Part shown: positions 35,661 through 47,448 of the stretch, one piece after another
How the letters are laid out: the number at the start of each line of letters is the position of its first letter
Numbering within the stretch: the stretch's first letter is position 1
NCBI GenBank assembly: GCA_029851415.1
Contig: CM056742.1
Coordinates: 10,581,736-10,645,735, forward strand
Origin: Eretmocerus hayati
Lineage: Eukaryota; Arthropoda; Insecta; Hymenoptera; Aphelinidae
DNA: 64,000 bases
Direction of reading: 5' to 3'
Notes under the pieces: generated by a model
What the model was told of the DNA's origin: nothing
What the model saw: the letters and a program-made list of their open reading frames with translations, nothing else
Databases searched by the model: none
Translations under genes and position numbers: made by a program

Positions 35661-36975
35661 TCACTCAGCAATACCAAATTCGTAAAGCACCTTTCTCGCA
35701 AGCTCAGCAATATGAACTTGTGGAACCTCTTCACAATTGACTCCAGGATGAGTTTTTCTGTGTCTAACAAGCACCGACCTCTGAGTAAAATCTACACAGC
35801 AAACGTCACACCTATACGGCCTAATTTTAGCATGCATTAAAACATGTTGATAATAATTACTTTTGCTAACAAATGGTTTATCGCAAATTGGACATTTGCT
35901 TCCAGGTCTATGCTTAGCCCTATGATTCATTAATTGACCAGGACCTGGAAAAGTTTCATTGCAAACTTTACAACTATATCTCTGAACGTGTCTCATTAAA
36001 TGATTTTCAAGCTGAGATTCGGATTTGAATTTTTTAAAACATAGCTTACAAGGGAATGATAGTCCACCATTCATTTTTTGCTGATGATGCCATTCATGTG
36101 CTTTTACATTTTTTACACTCTTTCCGCAGTATCTACAAACTCTGTAGCCTACAACATGGACATTATTAATATGTAACAAAAGATCCTGTTTGAGTTTATA
36201 TTTTTTACCACAGTGATCGCAAATCAAATTTGGTTCAAGATCGCTGTGAACACGAACCATATGATACTGTAAAGTTTCCTCACGTTTGTATTTTAAATGA
36301 CAAATTGTACACTCAAAATGAGAATCGGTATTGTGATTTCGTCGATGAGCATCAAGTTTTTCTTGACTAAAATATTGACGACGGCAGAGATCACATTTGA
36401 ATGGTTTTTTATGAGCATTGCGAACGTGTCTTGTCATTTTCTTTGGATCTACAAAATGACGAGAGCAGACTGGGCAAGTGTTTTTTAAGCTGTTAAAATC
36501 AACGACAGAATTATCTAGCCAGCCTGGTTTACTCTTTGTACTATTTGATATTTTGACGTTGGTATTATCGTCATCGTCATCGATGTTTTTGACGGTATCG
36601 TTAGAATTTTCAGCATTGGCCGCATCGATGGCCTTGACGACTTCTTCAGGATCAAAATCGACGGTTTCTACGGTGCTGAGATCGTCGATGGGACTCATAG
36701 ATGTATGTATGGTATCGACGATGCCATTTTCTGTATTGGTGACGTTGATAATATTGTTGAGATCGTCGACGGGACTTATAGATGTATTTATGGTATCGAC
36801 GATGCCGTTTTCTGTATTGGTGACGTTGATGATATTGTTGAGATCGTCGACGGGATTTATAGATGTATTTATGGTATCGACGATGCCATTTTCTGTATTG
36901 GTGACTTTGATGATATTGTATGTGACGGGGGCGGGATCAGACGATGGAAAAGTTTGATGAATGATGAGTAGTAGT
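35661..36975 (-). CDS. Alternative 3' zinc-finger exon, unit 7, with tandem 27-residue repeats (437 aa)
   Basis: It starts after tatttttcag with A plus codons LLLIIHQTFPSSDPAPV. Residues of about 20-100 are three near-identical 27-residue repeats of the form NIINVTNTENGIVDT...DDLN, encoded by an 81-bp tandem repeat. A further acidic stretch (DDDDDNTN) follows. Nine fingers lie between about 170 and 415. One (CRYCGKSVKNVKAHEWHH) is irregular. Finger order and the tail after the last finger (RKTHPG...VPQVHIAEL) match units 10 and 12-18, so it belongs to that family. It is inferred to be an alternative end of the ZAD gene. Confidence 0.88.
36678..36918 (-). repeat. Tandem repeat, 81-bp period, three copies, inside unit 7
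   Basis: The same run beginning gagatcgtcga recurs at 36678, 36759 and 36840, exactly 81 bases apart, with few substitutions. It encodes three 27-residue repeats in the N-terminal part of unit 7. Because the period is a multiple of three, copy number could change without a frameshift. Confidence 0.9.
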
Positions 36976-38449
36976 CTGAAAAATAACACGTGGTGATCTG
37001 GTTACACGAGCCTAAAACTAAAATCTTTTTTTTTCTGTTTTCTATGCCAGGCCATCACAGCAAACTACCCCTTGAACCATGTAAATTTACACTTACTGGA
37101 TTTTCAGTTATGCAGGTAGTAGCTCATAAACTGCGATAATACTCTATATGATGCACATCTAGCTACTCTTTTATCATACAGGTGCGCGCGAAGATATTTT
37201 ATCCTTGTACTTCTAGATCCAAGCCAAATTTTTATTTCATTTGGCTAAGGAGCTAATTTTCGGGATTACTATAATATTTACAATATACAAATGGTTTCAA
37301 TAATTAAAAGCTAGGTGTTAGACAGGTTAACTAGATATAAATATAATTAGAGATTGTTAGATGCAAGCAAGTTAGGCGTCATCACTGACGAGAATCGAAT
37401 CTTTATGAGATATCGAGCTTACTAAGAGCAATATGAAACGAGTCAAATGTAGTCGGTAGTCTGTCGAAGAATTTTTATGATGTGAAAAATTAGTCCACGG
37501 TCTTCAAGAGGGTAGTGGGTAACTCAGAAAGACTAGTGAAAAGACAAACATTTTTTCGACTTGGTATAAAATTCTCAACTTACCTATCGTACACACAACA
37601 CAATAATGAGGAATTTTTACTCAATCGCGTAAGGTGAAAAATCGATATATGAAAATTAATTTAGGAAGAAAGATCTTCGATGATTGTTGGTACATGCATT
37701 TTTCAATAGACAATGCAAATCTAACAAATTACAAAACTTTTTATTGATCTGTAATATACATCGCACGAACAAGTCAATGAAAATTGGCACGACGTACAAA
37801 ATATTCAATTTCATTTCAAAGCAGTCAAAATTTTTAATGAAAAAACGTATCTCCCTGGGATTTAGAAAAAAAATTCATATGAGTTCCTATCACTGACTAT
37901 AATAATTTTAGGTGTCACAGCATTGAGGCGCAATTGATTCAAATAGACTATAATCACAGTATACATTTTGAAAATTTTCATCATTGCGAGCGATTTCTTG
38001 TAATCATTCGTACATACAATTGATCATCATTATTTTAAATTAAAATCGTTCAAATCTTCATCATTATCAATTTGAGTATTTTTGAACCTCGTGTATTGAG
38101 GTCCAGGTCTTATAAACTATTCGACTACCACTTAAAATCAACATTGGAAATTCATTGTGGCGAACTCGCAGCTCTTATCGGACATGTGAGCGACGAATAA
38201 ATAGTTGAACATGGCAACACGGTGAAAAAAAAATCTATAGTTCTCGGGTATTATCAGAAAATAGAGAAACAGGAAGAAGAAATCAGAATCAACAGAATTA
38301 AGTATGATGCGATTATAAAAATAGAAATCTATGATAAAACAAATCAACAATAAAATTGATGAAAACAGCATGTCAGCCGGTGGAAAACTATTTTATGAAG
38401 TCATTTTACGACAAAATTAAATTGATGGTAAAATTCAACCAACGTTGAT
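36976..38449. other. Spacer between units 7 and 6
   Basis: AT-rich intron and 3' UTR. There are AATAAA signals on the minus strand at 37231-37236 and 37739-37744. No exon seen. Confidence 0.5.
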
Positions 38450-40034
38450 TTAATCCGGATTAGTCCCATTCTTCGAAATCTGATTTTTGACACAAGTCTT
38501 CTTTTTCGCATGTTGAGTGAGGCTACCCTGGCAAGTAAATCCTTTATTGCAAATTGTGCAAACATATGGTTTTTCTCCGGTATGATTCCTTCTATGAATT
38601 GTCAAAGTTGTCTTTTGACTAAAAGCTTTCCCACAGATATCGCACTTATAAGGTTTTTCTCCAGTATGTACTCTGACATGTTGAGTCAATAAAGTACTAT
38701 TCGTAAATCCTTTTCCACAATGTTCGCAAACGTAATCCTTTTGTCCAGTATGAATTCTTTTGTGCACTTTTAAATGGTCATTATTTGAAAAAGATTTTCC
38801 ACATATGTCGCATAAATGTTTTTGAGCATCCGGTTCATGCCTTGTCATATGTTTAGCCAAATTCTCCTTATTAGCTAATACTTTTTTGCAAATATGGCAA
38901 ATACGTTTAGAGTATTTCTTATTCTTAGACTTTGGATGTTTCTTCTTCCTGTGAACATTCAGCTGTTGCTTCATATGAAAATTCATCTTGCAAGTCGTGC
39001 ATTGGTATGGTGTTTCACCTGTATGTTGGTTGAAATGATCGGTTAGCTCGGTTTTGGTTTTATAACTTTTATCACACTGGTCGCAGAAAAATCTTTCTGC
39101 TATTGGCTTCTTCTCATCACACTCAAAGGGATGATTTATCTCTACGTGACGTTTCAAGCAAGTCGAAGAAGCGCAATCATAGTCACAAAAATCGCAACTG
39201 TAACTGTACTCCGAAAAATGAGTTCTCTCATGTCGGTTGACGTCTTTTTGGAATTTGAAAACTTTGTGACAGTGTTCGCAACCAAATTCGGGCACTTTTC
39301 CATTGGTGAATTCTTCTTTGATGCTATGAGTTGAATCCCAGTGACTTATAAGTCTCCGCTTGGTTTTGAAGATTTCTCCACAATCGTGGCATATAACACT
39401 ACCAGCTCCAGCATAATGACGTAGATTTATATGATTTTCAAGATCTCTGAAAGATCGAGCATCGTAGTCACAAAATTTACAAGTGTGATTAGAAATATTG
39501 TGATCTTCTACGTGATCCATCAGACTCATTTGATTTTTAAAAATTTTCGGACAGCGCCAGCATCTGAATGATTCATCAAGATTTTTTTCTATCCCATCCT
39601 CACTCAAAAAATTCACAATTTTACAAGACACATTTTTGTGGCTTGTCAGCTCTTGCTTTGTGAAAAATGAATCTCCACAATACTGGCAGACGGATTTCTC
39701 AAAGTCATCAGATGATGCATGCTCTTCCTCTATCTTTACCTCCGGATGCAAATTTTTCATATGATTTTGAAAAATTTCCTCGTCGAAAAATTTTTCACCG
39801 CAAAGGTGGCAAATTTTCAGACTCTCGCATTTGATCATAAATCCTGCAGAAGTAGAGGCAATGGCATCAACAGCAGGTGGCCAATTGTCATCCACATCGA
39901 TGCTGGTATTCAAGGATTCGTCGATGGAAAGCTTTCTTCGCATCTGCGGCAGGTGAACCGATGGCAAAAGGCGGGAAGATCTTGCAGTAGTTGAAGTAGT
40001 AGGAGTTGTAGGAGTTGTAGAAGGGTCAGCAGAC
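38450..40034 (-). CDS. Alternative 3' zinc-finger exon, unit 6, 14 fingers (527 aa)
   Basis: It starts after acgttacag with G plus codons [16 protein letters not shown], a Thr/Pro-rich lead. The segment before the fingers has several SUMO-type motifs (MIKCE, EVKIEEE). Fourteen fingers lie between about residues 75 and 510. The second and last end in Cys rather than His. The C-terminal four use TGQK/TGEKPY linkers. The tail after the last finger is only about 15 residues. This is the longest uninterrupted finger array among the hub-proximal units. It is inferred to be an alternative end of the ZAD gene. Confidence 0.88.
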
Positions 40035-43000
40035 CTGTAACGTAAAGAGGGGGAAAATACACTGAGTTAGCCTCTCTCTCCTTCCGTTGGTTGGGCGATC
40101 TTTTTCTCTGATATACACCGCAAATTACATCTTTCTCTCTCTGCTGACGCTCCAGTTTTTTTTTTATTCTGACTCCTCCCTGTTATATCGAAACAAGTGT
40201 AGTGGGATGGTGGGTAGAAATATAAGGTAGCCGGTAGTCCGAGTTATACAAGGCGCACCTTTTGCTTTGGTCAGTCAGAATCAAGGGGCCTGGCATACTG
40301 GACGGACGTGACTTGTAGGTACGGATATTATAGGGCTCCCCTTTTTCCCGTTTACCGATGACGATCATCATCGAGTACACTGTGTAATACTATTTTGTAA
40401 GCAGCAATTGTGTTGTGAGACGATGGTGAACGGCTTGCAGGAAATATCTTGAGGCTAGCGGTGAGTTTTTTATGATTTTTCTTCGGAGATATCGAGGATA
40501 GTTTTGTTGGTGCGCGGAAACAAAGGAGCGATTTTGTTCTTTATCGATTCAATTCTTGTAAGACGTGCGGTTATTTAATTCTTTTTTTCTCTGAGAATTG
40601 ATACGTGTGAAATTAGATTTTTTAGTCTGAGATAGGATTTGGTGTCTAGAGAATATAACAAAATTCTTGATAAAATTTTAGCTTTTTATTGGTGAACAAA
40701 ATGATATAAAATACAGTGTAAAAAAGAGATCAATGTGCTTAGAAATATAGGTGACTTTCTCAATTCAAAGTATAAATTCACGTCGTCAGAACGATTTCAC
40801 TCCAGTTTTATACTAGGGGACGGAAGTACGAGTACTATATTGTGATGTAAAATTATCCCGAGTTCATCGTATTGTCTATTCAGTGTAAAAGGAAGCTCGT
40901 TTGCAATTACCAGATTCTCGGAAATCAGTAATTAACATCAATGTAAAGTGAAATATAATTCTTACTGGTTTAAAAAGATTACATAAATATCACATGATCA
41001 TCGTTATAAATATTGTTCTGAAATGGAAGAGGCATGATTCGACCACGTAGGAATCTGTTGTGCATGAACAGAGACATTTTCATAATTGTCTTGATTTGAT
41101 CAAAAAGTCAATTTTTAGTCTGTAGAACAGTGTACTATTGAATTGCAAAGTGTCTCACTCTTTCCTCGCTTGGAAAAGTTTCAGCATGAACATTTCCAAA
41201 TATTTTGCGCCCACGTTGTGAGAACGATTTTAATTGGTATAGTGATCATTAGAACTTATTATAAAATGATTATGATTTGAAAGATGACGATAAATGTTAC
41301 AATTCCATCGGAGGAAAACTCTAAAAGCAATCAGTAATAATAAAGTCAAGTCTTTGGAATATAATGCGAATCTTTCTAATCTAAAATATGAATCTCTTTT
41401 TCTAAAATATGACTGAAACACAATTTACAAGTACATGGTTAAGTGTGTGCGTGAAACTTTGAGAATCCGACAGTACACTGTTCCTTGATCGCACAAATGT
41501 TGGAATATTGGATGAAAATTAATCTGAACCATTTTTCAAAAGTGGCTTTAGATATCTGAAGTTTACAAAAATTCTACTTGAATTCAAGTGAAAAAGGCCA
41601 TGGTCTCGATAAAAATATTCTTGTTTTTCAGATTTCAAAGACGGAAGCCGACATCAACGCTGCTGGTGATCACTCAACAAAATATGATCAATAGACCATG
41701 ACAGAATCAAAGAAAAGTGTAAAATGTATCATACTAATATAATGTTCTGTTAACAATATCACAAAAAAAAGTTGTAAATACTAGTCATTTTTATTTGTTC
41801 CTTAACTTTAACAGTAATATTCTAGAACGCAGACCAAAAATTGGTTTGCTGTAATATCATCGGTAATAAAACTGAGTATCAATTGGTGAGTGGATGAGAG
41901 AGCATGAGTGGTTCTTAGATTTTACTTCTTAGGTCTTCGAGCCTCAAAATCCCGAGTATCAGGATCACATTCAATAGTGGATAAGACTTACGTAATGAAA
42001 TGCTGAATTATTGTGATAATTATTCATGGAACTTGAATTATTGATGATCGCCTACAAATATGGAGGAGCTTCATCGTAGGAATAAATTGTTCTTTGGTGC
42101 TGTTCATATTGTATGAAATCCTCAATCTGGGCTTCTTAATAAGTGCAATCAACTGCGATAATAACATGGTATTCAATTGAAAAAATGAGTTTGAAATTTT
42201 GGATTGCAAGGTTTGTACTCATCATTGTGAAGCACAGACAGTTGATATTTCTAAATCGAGTGGTAAATTACTCATCATGGTTCATCAACATTAAAAGTTT
42301 GATGCTAATGTGGGTTTTCAACTAACCAAACAACCATGTTAGTTCCCAGTTCATGTTGAGTATTTTCTTCAATTCTACTCATATTGATTATCATGAAGTT
42401 AATTTTTACACATAAATATAAAACTTCATACTCGAGAACATACAATTATGCAATATCAGTTGAAATGAGTAAAACATTCATCCATTTTAACGGAAACTGT
42501 ATGTAATATTATTTTGTAATAATTCAGGTTCCCTTCTACCTCTCAATGAACAGAGCTTTACAGAGAAATCTAAATTTTACTACGAACTAGAGTATAATAA
42601 TAAACTGATACTCATAAACCTGAGGTGTCAGTCCACATCAAGATTGACAGAATTTATGTAATTTATGTAAGATTATTCCACGATCAATTCCACAGCTCAA
42701 TCCAGATACATATTCAAAATCAAAAGAAAGAAAATTTTTGAACAGCTCTAAATGAATGTTTCGAAGCTCTTCTGATTTGTCAATTGAGAAATATAGAGCT
42801 AGCAAACAATAAGAATTGACATAAAACGTCTTTAGAGGAATACTATTTTGATCAAACTTCAGGCTTTCAAAAAGTCTCAACCATACAGACAAAATGGGTA
42901 AGAACAAGACGACTTTTTAAGCCGATCTGTTGCTTGAAACAGTAAAATGTAACTTCTGAGTTCAAACATTGTTATTAATATTGAGTAAAATGCAGAAAAT

Positions 43001-43446
43001 GACTTAAATAACTTTGGTCAACATTATAGAATCTCATTAGACAGATTTAACCCACCACCTGATAAAATATCAACTACTAGTAAAAAATTGTGCCAAGTTA
43101 CGGGCGGCGCTTTATAAAAGAAGGCGTGAAAATATCCAAGTTGGTAAGTACATTATGAAATTGATTGCCGTAAGAAATGGAGAAGTGAGTAATTGTGGAA
43201 GACTCATTTTGGCATGTACTCAATCAACTGAGAAAAAAATTCAACATCAACTGTGGAAAATCCCATCATTACTCCGACAATCTTAACAGTCAAATGCGTA
43301 AAAAAGTCTGTCAAGCTTGGCAAGATAATCGGCTTCCTTTCTAACTCAACTAAAAATAAGTAAATGCATATAAATCAAGAGCCGCCCGGTAAGTAAGTAG
43401 TGCCGCTTAGGAGATCTAAATAAATGCATGCAGATTAATCAGTCGT
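40035..43446. other. Long spacer between units 6 and 5
   Basis: The part next to unit 6 holds two GAGAG tracts on the minus strand (about 40072-40081 and 40131-40142), which could be GAGA-factor sites. The remaining 3 kb is AT-rich without exons that I can support. Confidence 0.5.
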
Positions 43447-44666
43447 TCAACGGCAATGCCCTGGATCAGGGCATTTGCGTAAAAAATCTCCGAGTGACTC
43501 CGAATCCAAGCTGTGTGAATCAAAGCAATTTTCCAGCCCTTGAGAATCCAGACATTCGTCGATGCTCCTGTCTATACTCTTGTCCATCACCAGCATCATT
43601 TGCCCATTGTTGAAATTATCATCATCCAATCCAAGTTCTTTCGGGCTCAAAGTAAATCTTTTATGAACCTTTGAGTGGGCATTCAACAGAGCTCTTGAAA
43701 CAAAGCTCTTCTCACATTTTTCACATTCATAAGGCCGGTGTCCTGTATGATATCTCTTGTGAATAACCAAAGTCGAGTGTTGATTGAAAGCTTTTCCACA
43801 AATATCGCAGCTGTAGGGTTTTTCTCCAGTATGAATCCTTCGATGAACAACCAAAGTAGTCTTCTTATGAAAAGCTTTTCCACAAACGTCGCAAACAAGC
43901 TCTTTTTCACTAGTATGTAATCTCAAGTGATCCTGTAATGAACTTCTGGATGAAACTTGTTTGTGACAAATGTGACACTCGTGCTTGTTGTCTCCATTGT
44001 GAGCTTTGACATGAGCTACCAAAGAATTTTTGAATGCAAAAGTTTTTCCACAAATTTCACAGTGATGTTTGATTGGTTGATATCCTGGTTCATGGCTCTT
44101 CATATGTCTCTTCAAAGTATGTGCATTTGGCATTTGCTTAGAGCAGATATTACAAACGTGCTCTTGGGCTCCGTGCTTGATATTCATGTGTCCGTGAAGT
44201 TCTGCATTTGTAAAAAATCCTTTTCCACAGACGTTGCAGAATCTTGAATATTTTTCGTAGTGTCTTCTTTGATGAGTTTTCAATTGAGAAGCCTGAACAA
44301 AACCTCGGCCACAGACATCGCAAACATGACTCTTGTCTCGAGAATGAATTCTACGGTGAACAGCTAGAGTATTGCTGCGTTTGAAACATTTCTTGCAGTA
44401 TTCGCATTGATAGGGTCTGGCATCGCTGTGTGATACAAGATGACCATCGTAGAGAATCTTGGTTTTGAAACGTTTGCTACAGTATGGACACTCGTAGTCT
44501 GATGGATCTTTTATTACTGGAAGAATTGTCGTGATCGGCGGTAGTGACTTGAGTTCGTGAAATTCTTGATCTGTTGGTGGTGCTGGCTCCAACTGTTGGT
44601 GGTCTTCCAGAAGATCTGGTGCTTGGAGAATTGGCAATGGAGGCGATGGGTCGGAGAGCTCGCAGC
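43447..44666 (-). CDS. Alternative 3' zinc-finger exon, unit 5 (405 aa in this exon)
   Basis: Unlike the others, this exon starts in phase 1: after cctactacag with GC plus codons CELSDPSPPLP. It therefore cannot follow the shared hub directly and needs the small exon at 45302-45462. A Pro/Leu-rich lead of about 60 residues is followed by ten C2H2 fingers (about 60-345). The last ones are joined by classical TGEKPY and TGHRPY linkers. The tail of about 60 residues is Asp/Ser-rich (DKSIDRSIDECLDSQ...). It is inferred to be a two-exon alternative end of the ZAD gene. Confidence 0.87.
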
Positions 44667-45301
44667 CTGTAGTAGGCGATTTTTTTTTATTGTCATAAAG
44701 TGCGTAAAACACGATTTTTTTCTTTGAAGGAGGCAGAGTTAGGCACAGTGCGTTTTATTTGGTCATTTTCAAGTTTTATTGCTAAGGTTCTCGTGGTTAA
44801 CTTGAATTTAATCATCAGTTTAAATTTTGAGATACTCCTGAGAAAATGATAAAATGAGCGAAGATATATCGAGTTACTTACATAACACGATGTCGAATGG
44901 ACTGATGATATTCGTGAGAAAAGAAATAATGAGAACTTCGAACCCAGCTTGAGTAAAAAAAACTGAACAAGCGGAAATACGAGAATTGAAGTTGAAACAA
45001 TAAACTGAAGCGCCGGTAAAAGGGTACCATTTCGAAATAAGAAGACAGATTCAACGAAAACAATACTTGAAGTGACCATCAAAGGTGCAGGAAGCATTTT
45101 CAGTGCAAATTGCTGCAGTGCGATTCAGCAAGATCTCTTCATCGTTGAGACTTGAAGCTAAAGCGCCAGAATTATCTCAATTTTTGACAGATGTTTTTCC
45201 AATACTTTTCTAAAGACCTTGCTTGAATTGCACAGCATGCAGTATTGAATTGGAAAGAGCAATTCAATAGGTGCGACAAGATAAAAATATAAATGGCTAA
45301 C
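44667..45301. other. Intron within unit 5
   Basis: It is bounded by a gttagc donor and a ctactacag acceptor (minus strand). No feature inside. Confidence 0.6.
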
Positions 45302-45462
45302 CAGAATCGAGGAGTTCTTGGGCCTCGAGGAAGGGCTTCAAAATCGCACTGAATCGATCTAAATGATCAGAGTCCGATTCAGATAATAATTTTTTAGGTG
45401 ACTCTTGTTCGTTAACTTTCATCAATTCCAAATCGAACAAGGTTGGGTCGAAGAATGAAAAT
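45302..45462 (-). CDS. Small upstream exon of unit 5 (53 codons)
   Basis: This exon has 161 bases. It starts after ttaattttcag with A plus codons FSFFDPTLFDLELMKVNEQES, and so is compatible with the shared GG end. It ends DS plus G at a gttagc donor (phase 1). The following exon at 43447-44666 starts with the two bases needed to finish a Gly codon. No start codon is required. It carries no finger; it reads as an acidic/Leu-rich helix (SESDSDHLDRFSAILK...). The gttagc donor is weaker than consensus. I accept the exon because both phases and the open frame agree. Confidence 0.72.
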
Positions 45463-47448
45463 CTGAAAATTAAAAATGAACGAACTAAATAAATACACCG
45501 AAAATTCCTGTGAGCGTCAATTTAAAGAACAGGACAGATTAGAATATATATATTTTATCTCCTTGAAAAAACGCTTCTAATGATCATTTCTTTTCCAAGT
45601 ACTCGTTTGGAAAACGCAAATCATTTCTTTGTGATGGAAGAATTTTCGAATGATCTTCGAAGGAAAATGTATTTTGCATGTACTTGACCATTAAAATTTC
45701 TTCATCAAGTTAGGTTCGTAGCAGTCCATCTCAAAGTCGACCCTAAACAGTCGAGAATTTCAAAGAAATTTAGATAGCATTGCAAGTTTGCAACGCAAAC
45801 GAAAGAGATCTACAAATTGAATTTGACAACACGAAAAAATTAAACAGTTTGTTAGTGAGACAATACACTGAATCAGTTGTTCGTTAATCACATGAAAGGT
45901 AATTTTTCATGTTATGCAAAATAATAACGATGTTATTTTAATCAACATGAAAATTCGCTTGAAACATTTACATGCTCATGATAAGTAAGAATAATTACCA
46001 GTGTTTTGTTGAGGAAATTTTCTTGTTGAATAAATTATTCAATACTGCTTTCCAGCTCTTCGTAAATTTCCCGAATCACTCCAACTTTTGTCGGGGGCAA
46101 AAATTAAACAAGAACGAATTGGAATTGAAAAAGAAAATAATCAGTAGACGTGTTTTTCCAACAAAATCTCGGAAGGTGCACGGTAAATTATGAGTGATAA
46201 TCTAAATAATAATATTGAATCAAGAGTAAGAAAAAAGTCGAATGAACGCAATTTAGTGTATATAGCACCAAAGATTTATATAAGAACGCAAGGACAGGTA
46301 TACATGGCGAGAAAAAGGGATCGAACAGCCACTTCCTGAATACCGCATCCGACAATCGGCTGCGGAAATCGAACGAATGCAGGAAAAAAAAATGACTGGC
46401 TCTGGATCATGGATGCCGCTACCGCCGCGCCGCCGAGACACCTGGCACAATCATATCTTTTCGATGGATCCCGTTTTGATGCCTGCGCATCGCACCTGAC
46501 GCGCGCGCGCGCCTTCACCTGCACCGCCCCAGAATTAAACGTTTTTCGTGGAGTCAGGGTATAAGTATTATGCCAGACAAATAAATTGCTGGCCGGTGGT
46601 TTTGGTCAGGTGTATAGGTACTTATTTGCAGCTGCTGTTGCTGCTTTTGCTGCCACTGCTGATGATCTTGAATTTGGAACAGCTTGATGTATGATGAGCT
46701 GCTTGCACTTGCTAATCGGATGTGGATTACTCTTATTTGGATCTTGCATGTAAGGGATCATGAATGAGATCATGGAAGAAGTATACACTTGCATATTTGT
46801 GTCTGAGGATGAACACATGTCGATATCACTCATTATTAAACAGTTGATGTTTTGAAATTTCAACTCAAAAAATTGGATCAAGTAGAGTGTTGGATCGTTT
46901 GAAAAGGAAATATATCAATCTACCATAAAAGCGCGGTTGATTCGTGTATCAAATTCAGAAAATGGTTGAATCATGAGACCACTGTAATGAAATCAATTTT
47001 CATAGTGCTAGATTATCAATGCGTCCAAAAAATACCTCTCAAAAATCAAAGAAATCTATGCAGTTTCATCAATTTACAAATGATTGAATAAAAATCGAGT
47101 GAGTCATTTATGAATCAGATCATCAAGTTTATTCTCAAACATTACAAGTTCAAAGAGGTATCAAAGAAAAATCCATTTTTACAAACGTATGTAGAATCAT
47201 GTGTCTATATACATCCAACGCAGGCTGCACAAATCCTCAACTATCACATAATGAAATCTTATTCTTGTATTCAAACGTGGTATCAAACAGTGACGAAAAT
47301 AAAAGTATAACCATGTACAATCGCAAATACTCCTACATAATTCAAACCTTTCCTGAAAATTTGTTTGAATTTAGATAAAAATAAAAACACTCCAGGAAAA
47401 GTTTAGCGATGCTGTTACACACCGAAAAAAGCGCTCAAAAACTAGAAT
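45463..47448. other. Spacer between units 5 and 4
   Basis: It holds a GC-rich block at about 46300-46540 including a (GC)n run at 46500-46513, a Gln/Ala-codon-like trinucleotide stretch near 46627-46665, and the unit 4 poly(A) candidate. No exon that I can support. Confidence 0.5.
47128..47133 (-). terminator. Candidate poly(A) signal of unit 4
   Basis: AATAAA on the minus strand, about 315 bases after the unit 4 stop codon. Confidence 0.37.

Noticed and set aside
44693..45097. 134-codon minus-strand open frame in the unit 5 intron
   Set aside because: Composition is that of AT-rich intron, no domain is seen, and the matched splice sites of unit 5 remove it.
46276..46524. Minus-strand open frame through the GC-rich block
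   Set aside because: No domain, no matching splice phases and a start only at GTG; its openness follows from high GC content.
46606..46881. Minus-strand open frame with an Ala/Lys-rich end (AAKAATAAANKY)
   Set aside because: The coding-like end comes from a short trinucleotide repeat; no acceptor or donor of the expected phase was found.
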